A DNA stretch of 5,121 nt from Chloroflexota bacterium. Its GTDB lineage: Bacteria; Chloroflexota; Anaerolineae; UBA3071. Location: the NCBI GenBank assembly GCA_014383605.1, contig JACNHM010000596.1, forward strand, positions 1 through 5,121, in the 5' to 3' direction. Below, piece after piece: positions 1 through 5,108 of this stretch (within the stretch, counting starts at the first letter, position 1; every line of letters starts with the position of its first letter). The position numbers and the translations under genes were made by a program. The notes under the pieces were generated by a model. The model saw only the letters and a list, made by a program, of their open reading frames with translations, did no database searches and was not told the DNA's origin.

Positions 1-64
1 GCAAAGGGACGATCACGGGGCAACTTGGGCCTGCAAAACACCTTTTCTAACCCAAACGGGCGAC
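1..64. other. Non-coding upstream stretch, nothing recognised
   Basis: No coding region, RNA gene or convincing terminator is visible. The only structure is a weak 5-bp inverted repeat, TTGGG (25-29) with CCCAA (51-55). It is followed by neither a T tract nor any other signal, so it is not called. Confidence 0.4.
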
Positions 65-93
65 TTGACATCTGCGCCCATCTCTGCTATTAT
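65..93 (+). promoter_or_regulatory. Sigma-70-type promoter of the cNMP-domain gene
   Basis: A perfect -35 hexamer TTGACA (65-70) is separated by exactly 17 bp from a -10 hexamer TATTAT (88-93, 5 of 6 to TATAAT). A TG one base upstream of the -10 (85-86) makes it an extended -10. Transcription would start near position 100, giving a leader of roughly 95-140 nt depending on the start codon used. The match to consensus suggests strong, housekeeping-sigma-driven expression. No clear operator overlaps the hexamers. The call is by motif only. Confidence 0.75.
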
Positions 94-134
94 GGGGGTA
101 GATTCTGAGGACTGAAGTTCACATAACTGACAGC

Positions 135-144
135 TCAGATCTGA
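135..144. repeat. 10-bp perfect palindrome in the leader
   Basis: TCAGATCTGA is perfectly self-complementary and lies about 40 bp downstream of the predicted transcription start. It could be a half-size operator or a small element of leader RNA structure. A 6-base match between TCTGAG (104-109) and CTCAGA (134-139) overlaps it and could form a competing hairpin. It is short enough to be chance. Confidence 0.3.
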
Positions 145-152
145 CTCGAAAA

Positions 153-209
153 ACCTCACATTTGGGGGTGCATCGTCTCTCTGGCGGTGTGAGGTGAAGT
201 TGAGAGACG
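153..209 (+). promoter_or_regulatory. Interleaved inverted repeats in the 5' leader (possible H-type pseudoknot)
   Basis: Two perfect 8-bp complementary pairs alternate along the leader. ACCTCACA (153-160) pairs with TGTGAGGT (188-195), and CGTCTCTC (174-181) pairs with GAGAGACG (202-209). The order A-B-A'-B' means the RNA can form an H-type pseudoknot or switch between two hairpins. Connecting segments are 13 nt (161-173), 6 nt (182-187) and 6 nt (196-201). Two G-U pairs (161-187 and 162-186) could extend the first stem. The upstream GTG (194) lies inside this structure, while the Shine-Dalgarno-like GGAGGA at 223-228 lies just 3' of it. That position fits a translational control element, but no known riboswitch class is recognised. 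Confidence 0.45.
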
Positions 210-222
210 TTGTATTCCAACC

Positions 223-228
223 GGAGGA
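223..228 (+). promoter_or_regulatory. Shine-Dalgarno site deciding the start of gene 1
   Basis: GGAGGA lies 10 nt upstream of the in-frame GTG at 239. The alternative in-frame GTG at 194 has only a GAG directly abutting it and no spaced ribosome binding site. The first cNMP domain starts a few residues after the 239 start, in the usual 'LxxVPLFxxLSEEE' manner, so nothing of the domain is lost by choosing the shorter form. Confidence 0.6.
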
Positions 229-238
229 AAAACACATC

Positions 239-2953
239 GTGAAAGAAAGCCTAATCGGCAGCGTTCCCCTGTTCGCTCCCCTCTCCGAGGAAGAGCGACA
301 GCTTCTGGCGGAACGGATGCATCTGGAGCATCACTCCCGAGGCGAACTGCTGTTCGTTCAGGGGGAAGCCAGCGGCGCGCTGTACTTCATTAAGTCTGGC
401 TGGGTACGGCTGACGGCTGAGGGGTTCAATGACCTCGCCAGCCTGGGCCCCGGCAGCTTGCTGGGCGAGACGGACCTGTTCCTGGGTCGGCCTCGTTCCA
501 CCACCGCCGAAGCAGCCACAGAAACTGACACCTGGGTGCTCGCCGGAAGCGATCTGGAGCAGGTGATCGCCGAGCATCCCCATCTGGGCATCAAACTAAG
601 CCGTGCTTTTGGCCACAAGATAGCTCAACTGACAGCCTACCTGGCGCAACGGCTGAGAGCCGTCCCTGGCTTCCAGGAACTGGAGGCGGAGAAGCTGGCC
701 GCGCTGGCGCGCCGCCTGCGGTCACAGGAAGCTCCCCGCAGCAGCTTGATCTTCCAGATCGGCGATGCCGCTGACGCGCTCTACATCCTGGAAAGCGGTC
801 AGGTGCGACTGCTGACGGAGGCGGAGCCTTCGGAGGTGGACTACGTCGAGCTGGTCGAAGGCGCGGTCTTCGGTGAGATGGCCCTGTTGACAAGCAAACC
901 ACAGGGTCAGACAGCGCGTGCCGCGACGGACGTTCTGCTCTGGGCTCTGCCCAAAGCGGACTTCGACGAGTTGTGCAGCACCTATCCTGTCATCCGCCGA
1001 GCCTTGAGCCGGGAACTGCGTGCCCGTCTGAACTCTGAAGATCGCCTCCTGGCCGTGCAGCGACTGCGGGCCACGCCCCTCTTCGGCGAGTTGCCAGAGG
1101 AGGCGCTCAACGCCATCGCCAGGCGGCTGTTGCTACAGCATGCACCGGCCGGCGAGTTCGTCTTCCAAATCGGTGAGCCGGGCGACGCCCTGTACGTGGT
1201 GGAAACCGGCCAGATGGAGTTGATGGCCGATGGCCAACGGGGTGGCGAATCCCTGGCCCGCCTGGGCGCTGGTGGCTTCTTCGGCGAGATGGCGCTGTTG
1301 ACCGGCAAAACGCGGGCCGCCAATGCCCGTGCTCTGCAGGATAGCAACCTCTGGGTGCTGTACCGCACCGATTTTGACGACCTCCTGGTGCAGTATCCGG
1401 CCATCAGCGTGAACCTTAACCGCAGCCTGGCCCAGCGATTGGCGGAAGCCGACCAATGCTACGTGGATCAGCATCTGCGCCGGCTGAGCCTGCTGGCGGG
1501 CCTGTCTCATCAGCAGTTGGAGGAAGTGGCCGATCGGCTGCGCCCGGCGCGCTACCGCTCTGGTGAGCGCATCTACGACCAGGGGAGCGCAGGCAAGGCG
1601 CTCTACCTCATCGAGAGCGGTGAGGTGCGGCTGCTCAAGCGGGTGGATGGCACGAGTATCCCGCTGGCTAACCTGGGCGCGGGGGACTTCTTTGGCGAGA
1701 TGGAGCTGCTCAACGATAGCCCCCGCTCGGCGACGGTCGAGGTGGTCAGGGATGCGGATCTCTGGGTGCTCAACAAGGACGATTTCGAGACCTTGCTGTT
1801 GCGTTACCCCAGCCTGGCCATCAACCTCAGCCGCACGATCGGTCGCCGCTTGAGCGAAGTAGATCTCCAGCTGGCTCACTCGCTGCGCGGTGTGCAGCTT
1901 GTGGCTGAGGCAGCGCCGCTCGTCGCTCCTGCCCCTGTGCCATTTGTCCCTGTCACGCCACGGCGGACTAAAGCGCCGCCAGCGGCGCGTCCACGCCGGC
2001 GGCGTGAGCCAGGCGTGTCTGGTGGCATCCTTGGCGGGCTGCAAGGGCTGAGTCTGGCGGCCGAGAAAGCGGCAGTCTGGTTCAATGCGCGGACAGCGGG
2101 AGCCAAGCTGCGGCTGGCCGCGGTAGTGCTGTTGCTGGTGTGGATCTGCGGCATTGCTGCGCCTGTGGCCCTGATCCGCTCTCTCCGCGCCAGCGGTCAG
2201 GTGCGGACGCAGGACTTGGCGCAGTTGGTCTACATGGAAGTGTCGAGACCCCAGCAACGCCAACCGCAAACGGCGCTGGCTCTGGCGCCCACGGCGGTGG
2301 CCCCGCTGCCGACGTACACGCCGTTGCCCACGGAGACACCTGTCCCCACGGAGACGCCGCTGCCCACGGACACGCCCACGCCGACGCCCACGCCGACAGA
2401 CACGCCCACGCCGACACCCACGCCGCCGGACACGCCGGTGCCGACGGCGACCCCTGTGCCGCCCACGCCTACCCGGATACCGCCGACGCCCACGCCGCCG
2501 CCAGTGGTGGCCGCCGCGGCGGTTGAGCCCAGTGCTCCGGCCAGGAGCTGGGATGGCCGGCTGGATCAATTGGGCGTAGGAGTGCAGGAGGCCCCCGCCG
2601 CGCCAGGGCAGCCTTACTGGAAGCTGGTGGAAGCCCAGTGGGCCGACGAGAAGGAGGCCAAAGGTAAACACAACATCTACGTCAATGTGCTTGACGAGAG
2701 TGGCCAGCGCATCATCGGGCAGCCGGTGGTCGTCCAGTGGGGTGGCGGGAAGGATGTGAAGCCGACAGAGGACAAAACGGAGCCGGAGTACTCCTTCAAC
2801 TTCAACATGTACGCGACCATCGGTTCCTACAACGTGTACATCGAGGGGGCACCCAGCGACACGCTGCTGGGAGCTGGCTTGGGCGATCTGCCCCGGCCGC
2901 AATGGAATATTCACACCTGCTTCTATCTGACGTTCCAGCGGTCGGTGCGCTAG
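239..2953 (+). CDS. Membrane-anchored protein with four cNMP-binding domains, a Pro/Thr stalk and an extracellular C-terminal domain
   Basis: Numbering is from the GTG at 239 (904 residues); a start at 194 would add 15. Four cyclic-nucleotide-binding (CAP_ED/Crp-type) domains occupy about 5-130, 142-262, 279-399 and 416-536. Each carries an 'ALYxIxSGxVRL'-like strand pair and a phosphate-binding-cassette-like GE motif, with the Glu at E77, E213, E350 and E487. The cassette Arg is present in domains 1, 3 and 4 (R86, R359, R496) but is Gln222 in domain 2. A basic linker (575-589, ending in RRRR), one transmembrane helix (about 626-646), a Pro/Thr-rich stalk (about 683-755) and a beta-rich C-terminal domain (about 780-904, with 'YWKLVEAQW' and 'IHTCFYLTFQR') follow. 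There is no signal peptide and no helix-turn-helix, so it is not a Crp-type regulator. Inferred topology is N-in/C-out: ligand sensing in the cytoplasm joined to an extracellular domain. The C-terminal domain resembles ones remembered from Chloroflexota secreted proteins; its function is unknown. The ligands are not proven. Confidence 0.85.
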   Translation: MKESLIGSVPLFAPLSEEERQLLAERMHLEHHSRGELLFVQGEASGALYFIKSGWVRLTAEGFNDLASLGPGSLLGETDLFLGRPRSTTAEAATETDTWVLAGSDLEQVIAEHPHLGIKLSRAFGHKIAQLTAYLAQRLRAVPGFQELEAEKLAALARRLRSQEAPRSSLIFQIGDAADALYILESGQVRLLTEAEPSEVDYVELVEGAVFGEMALLTSKPQGQTARAATDVLLWALPKADFDELCSTYPVIRRALSRELRARLNSEDRLLAVQRLRATPLFGELPEEALNAIARRLLLQHAPAGEFVFQIGEPGDALYVVETGQMELMADGQRGGESLARLGAGGFFGEMALLTGKTRAANARALQDSNLWVLYRTDFDDLLVQYPAISVNLNRSLAQRLAEADQCYVDQHLRRLSLLAGLSHQQLEEVADRLRPARYRSGERIYDQGSAGKALYLIESGEVRLLKRVDGTSIPLANLGAGDFFGEMELLNDSPRSATVEVVRDADLWVLNKDDFETLLLRYPSLAINLSRTIGRRLSEVDLQLAHSLRGVQLVAEAAPLVAPAPVPFVPVTPRRTKAPPAARPRRRREPGVSGGILGGLQGLSLAAEKAAVWFNARTAGAKLRLAAVVLLLVWICGIAAPVALIRSLRASGQVRTQDLAQLVYMEVSRPQQRQPQTALALAPTAVAPLPTYTPLPTETPVPTETPLPTDTPTPTPTPTDTPTPTPTPPDTPVPTATPVPPTPTRIPPTPTPPPVVAAAAVEPSAPARSWDGRLDQLGVGVQEAPAAPGQPYWKLVEAQWADEKEAKGKHNIYVNVLDESGQRIIGQPVVVQWGGGKDVKPTEDKTEPEYSFNFNMYATIGSYNVYIEGAPSDTLLGAGLGDLPRPQWNIHTCFYLTFQRSVR
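2285..2503 (+). repeat. Low-complexity Pro/Thr-coding repeat tract (stalk)
   Basis: This part of gene 1 consists of repeating CCC/CCG and ACG codons encoding TPTPTP/TETP/TDTP units. A 27-bp unit at 2369-2395 recurs at 2399-2425 with one mismatch, an exact 30-bp (10-residue) period. Such tracts form extended, often glycosylated spacers that lift a domain away from the membrane or cell surface. They readily change length by slippage or recombination, so homologues should differ here, and assembly errors are more likely than elsewhere in the gene. Confidence 0.85.
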
Positions 2954-2979
2954 CGTCGAGAAACCGACAATCAGACTCC

Positions 2980-3017
2980 GAGGGACGGGGCAAGCCAGCC
3001 TCGTCCCTCTTCTTTTT
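2980..3017 (+). terminator. Rho-independent terminator after gene 1
   Basis: The stem GAGGGACG (2980-2987) pairs with CGTCCCTC (3002-3009). It continues through a G-U pair and GGC/GCC-type pairs to a 12-bp stem closed by a 6-nt loop (2992-2997). A T-rich tail (TTCTTTTT, 3010-3017) follows at once. It starts 26 nt after the stop codon of gene 1 and upstream of the next promoter, so it separates the two transcription units. Confidence 0.92.
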
Positions 3018-3028
3018 GCAAGCGCAGG

Positions 3029-3057
3029 TTGATTTCTTATGCGCTTTGTGTTACAAT
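3029..3057 (+). promoter_or_regulatory. Sigma-70-type promoter of the ABC exporter gene
   Basis: The -35 hexamer TTGATT (3029-3034, 4 of 6) is followed by a 17-bp spacer and the -10 hexamer TACAAT (3052-3057, 5 of 6). TGT immediately before the -10 (3049-3051) makes an extended -10. Transcription should start near 3064, about 59 nt upstream of the start codon. It lies just 3' of the terminator of gene 1, supporting independent expression. Confidence 0.7.
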
Positions 3058-3110
3058 GTAGCCATTAGATCCGCTACAGAAACCAGTGCCATCCGTGTAA
3101 TCTGTGGTCG

Positions 3111-3118
3111 AAAAGGTG
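3111..3118 (+). promoter_or_regulatory. Ribosome binding site of the ABC exporter gene
   Basis: AAAAGGTG sits 4 nt upstream of the GTG at 3123. The match is moderate and the spacing short. It supports the GTG start because the protein from there begins with a polar N-terminus ('MAKREFRLENEYPYN') that leads directly into the first membrane segment, as expected for half-exporters. Confidence 0.5.
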
Positions 3119-3122
3119 CTCG

Positions 3123-4877
3123 GTGGCCAAGAGAGAATTCCGACTGGAAAACGAATACCCGTACAACCGCTCTGGGCCGGTGCGCTGGATCATCTCCCAC
3201 CTGCTGCGCTATCCCCTGCTTCCTCTGGCGGGGAGCCTGGGCGCCTTCCTGAACAACCTGGGCTACAGCTATCGCCAGATCTTCATCGGCCAGGGATTTG
3301 ACCTGGTCACCATGCCCGGTTGGCAGACCTCCCAGTTGCTGCTCCTGGCACTGGGCGTGCTGGGCGCGGCCGCGCTGCAGGGCGTGACGGGGCTGATCCG
3401 CAATTTCGCCGTCGAGTTCCTGGCCCAGCGCATCGAGCGGGATACCCGCGACGAGCTCTACGTCAGCCTGCTGGGCAAGAGCCAGACTTTCCACGGGCGG
3501 CAGCGCATCGGCGACGTCATGGCCCGCGCCACCAACGACGTGCGTGCTCTGAACTTGATGTTCAGTCCCGGCCTGATGCTGATCATCGATTCGGTGATGG
3601 CCGTCATCGTGCCTGTTGTGCTCATCGGCCGCCTGGAGTGGAGGCTGCTGCTGGTGCCCTCCATCTTCCTCGTCTTGCTCGCCCTCACCGTGGCCGACTA
3701 CAATCGGCGGCTGAAGCCGGTCAGCCTGGCCCAGCGTGAGCGATTCGGGACGATGAACGCCGGGCTGGCGGAGGCCATCGCTGGCATCGAGGTGGTCAAA
3801 GCCAATGCCCAGGAGAAACATGAGTGGTGGCGTTTCGCCAACAACGCCCGATTGTTCCGCGATGTCTTCGTGCAGCAGGGGGAAATCCAGGCCCGCTACC
3901 TGCCGATGCTGGTCTTCAGCCTGGCCTGGGCTGCTGGCTTCCTGCAAGCCATGCTCCTCTGGCGGACAGGCCTTCTCACCCTGGGCCAGGTGATCATCTT
4001 CATGGGCCTCTTGGGCACGCTGCGGTTCCCCACCTTCATCTCCATTTTCTCTTTCAACCTGGTGCAGTTGGGCGTGGCCGGCGCTGAGCGTATTCTGGAC
4101 ATGATCAACACGGAAACGGATCTGGACGAGAACGAAGAGGGGATCTCCCGGCCGATCCAGGGAGAAGTGGTCTTCGAGAATGTCAGCTTCGGTTACAACG
4201 GCCAGCCCATGCTGAAAGACATCAGCTTCACCGCTCAGCCGGGGGAGACCATCGCCATCGTGGGGCAGACCGGTTCCGGCAAGACGACGCTCACCCAGCT
4301 CATCATCCGCATCTTTGACGTCAACGAGGGGCGGGTGCTGGTGGACGGTGTGGATGTGCGCGACTGGAACCTGGAATCGCTGCGCTCGCAGATCTCGACC
4401 ATTGAGCAGGACGTGTTTCTCTTCTCCCGCACCCTGGCCGAAAACATCGCCTTCGGCTGCGCCGACCCCAGCCAGGAGGCCATTGAGCGGGCGGCCAGCG
4501 AGGCCCAGGCCCACGAGTTCATCACCGGCTTCGGCGATGGCTACGGCACGGAGATAGGCGAACGGGGCGTGACCCTCTCGGGCGGGCAGCGGCAGCGCAT
4601 CGCCATTGCCCGTGCTTTTCTCACCAACCCGCGCATTCTGATCCTCGATGACAGCACCAGCGCCATTGACAGCGCCACCGAAGACCAGATCCAGCGGGCC
4701 ATGCGGCGCATCAGCCGCGAGCGCACCACGTTCATCATCACCCACCGGCTCAGCCAGATCCGCTGGGCTGACCGCATCCTGGTCCTGCGCCGCGGCGAGT
4801 TGGTGGATCAGGGGGCGCACGAGGAGCTGATGGAACGGAGCGCGGATTACCGCCGCATCTTCGCAAGATACGACTAA
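3123..4877 (+). CDS. ABC half-exporter (fused TMD-NBD), probably the degenerate subunit of a heterodimer
   Basis: The 584 residues are normal for a half-size ABC exporter. Six membrane segments are visible at about 31-53, 71-92, 151-169, 174-191, 260-281 and 285-305, with the family's 'QRIGDVMARATNDV' cytoplasmic stretch between segments 2 and 3. The nucleotide-binding domain (about 340-584) has A-loop Y358, Walker A 'GQTGSGKTT' (381-389), Q-loop Q429, signature LSGGQ (485-489), Walker B 'ILILDD' (505-510), D-loop 'SAID' (513-516) and switch His541. The residue after the Walker B Asp, normally the catalytic Glu, is Asp510. The 'DDSTSAID' form is typical of the weakly hydrolysing half of heterodimers such as TM287/288 or LmrCD, whose partner supplies the full catalytic site. 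It should export a hydrophobic drug, lipid or peptide from the membrane; the substrate cannot be read. No partner gene is in the window. The protein ends exactly where a palindrome begins, so its C-terminus may have been changed by it. Confidence 0.93.
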   Translation: MAKREFRLENEYPYNRSGPVRWIISHLLRYPLLPLAGSLGAFLNNLGYSYRQIFIGQGFDLVTMPGWQTSQLLLLALGVLGAAALQGVTGLIRNFAVEFLAQRIERDTRDELYVSLLGKSQTFHGRQRIGDVMARATNDVRALNLMFSPGLMLIIDSVMAVIVPVVLIGRLEWRLLLVPSIFLVLLALTVADYNRRLKPVSLAQRERFGTMNAGLAEAIAGIEVVKANAQEKHEWWRFANNARLFRDVFVQQGEIQARYLPMLVFSLAWAAGFLQAMLLWRTGLLTLGQVIIFMGLLGTLRFPTFISIFSFNLVQLGVAGAERILDMINTETDLDENEEGISRPIQGEVVFENVSFGYNGQPMLKDISFTAQPGETIAIVGQTGSGKTTLTQLIIRIFDVNEGRVLVDGVDVRDWNLESLRSQISTIEQDVFLFSRTLAENIAFGCADPSQEAIERAASEAQAHEFITGFGDGYGTEIGERGVTLSGGQRQRIAIARAFLTNPRILILDDSTSAIDSATEDQIQRAMRRISRERTTFIITHRLSQIRWADRILVLRRGELVDQGAHEELMERSADYRRIFARYD

Positions 4878-4922
4878 AACGTAAAACGTGAAACGTAATC
4901 ACGTCTTACGTTTTACGTTTTA
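4875..4922. repeat. 48-bp ACGT-array palindrome overlapping the ABC gene stop codon
   Basis: Six ACGT tetramers start at 4879, 4886, 4893, 4901, 4908 and 4915, spaced 7-7-8-7-7, all symmetric about 4898.5. The two 24-nt arms match at 21 positions, and the outer 15 bp (4875-4889 with 4908-4922) are perfect. An inner 6-bp hairpin ACGTGA/TCACGT (4886-4891 with 4899-4904) is an alternative fold. The left arm contains the TAA stop of the exporter gene. It resembles AAACGT-type palindromes I recall from Chloroflexota intergenic regions. It may act as a weak bidirectional terminator, but the stem is AT-rich and no good T tract follows. Confidence 0.8.
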
Positions 4923-4962
4923 TAGAGATTTCCGGTTAGCGTCATTTGGGGACCGAGATGCT

Positions 4963-5028
4963 GTTTTTGGTATCTGACATTGTGCGCCGCCAGCCCATCG
5001 AATGAATTCGATGTCTAACACCAAAAAC
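4963..5028. repeat. Long imperfect inverted repeat, 18-nt arms
   Basis: The arms 4963-4980 and 5011-5028 are complementary at 15 of 18 positions, including 9 contiguous pairs (GTTTTTGGT with ACCAAAAAC) and a terminal GACAT/ATGTC block. The intervening 30 nt (4981-5010) contain most of the first small hairpin of the cluster downstream. This fold competes with that hairpin at 5011-5013. It may be the outer stem of a small non-autonomous element or of a structured RNA. Confidence 0.6.
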
Positions 5029-5108
5029 CTGCTGAAGCAGGTTAGAACGGCATTGGCAACATGCTTTTAACATGTTTTGGTTAACAGGCCGCGAATTCAT
5101 TCGTGGCC
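4996..5108. repeat. REP/MITE-like cluster of four hairpins
   Basis: Four hairpins follow one another. H1 is CATCGAA-TGAA-TTCGATG (4996-5013). H2 is AACCTGC-TGAA-GCAGGTT (5026-5043). H3 is AACATG with a 7-nt loop and CATGTT (5058-5076). H4 has a 9-bp stem with one G-U pair and a TTCA loop (5087-5108). The core CGAATGAATTCG of H1 (4999-5010) recurs as its exact reverse complement in H4 (5092-5103), so the cluster is bounded by inverted copies. Inverted pairs of short hairpins with tetraloops are characteristic of REP/BIME elements mobilised by RAYT (Y1-family) transposases, and of IS200/IS605 ends. No transposase gene is visible and the usual GTAG-type tetranucleotide next to the hairpin is not clear, so the class is inferred. 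Confidence 0.65.

Noticed and set aside
156..192. TCACA and TGTGA half-sites suggesting a Crp operator upstream of a cNMP-domain gene
   Set aside because: The half-sites are in the wrong order (TCACA before TGTGA) and 27 bp apart instead of TGTGA-N6-TCACA, so they do not form a Crp site; they are better explained as part of the leader inverted repeat.
13..237. Minus-strand open frame of 74 codons across the leader
   Set aside because: It overlaps the promoter and leader of gene 1, has no recognisable family and no clear ribosome binding site; its low-information sequence fits chance.
239..1912. Crp/Fnr-type transcription factor annotation for gene 1
   Set aside because: There is no helix-turn-helix after any cNMP domain and the chain continues into a membrane helix and stalk.
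2140..2526. Plus-strand open frame rich in Ala/His/Asp inside gene 1
   Set aside because: It is an alternative-frame reading of the low-complexity Pro/Thr tract.
1133..2914. Long open frame of 593 codons on the minus strand opposite gene 1
   Set aside because: It includes an Arg/Gly-rich stretch that is simply the reverse of the Pro/Thr stalk codons, has no domain signature, and mirrors a clearly real plus-strand gene.
3051..4820. Long open frame of 589 codons on the minus strand opposite the ABC exporter
   Set aside because: Its translation has no recognisable domain and is rich in His/Gln/Asp/Gly as expected from reading a GC-biased gene backwards. The plus strand carries all ABC motifs.
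4875..4922. CRISPR-like or ordinary intrinsic terminator reading of the ACGT array
   Set aside because: The units are 7 bp without spacers, so it is not CRISPR. The stem is AT-rich without a following T run, so a strong intrinsic terminator is not supported, although weak termination remains possible.
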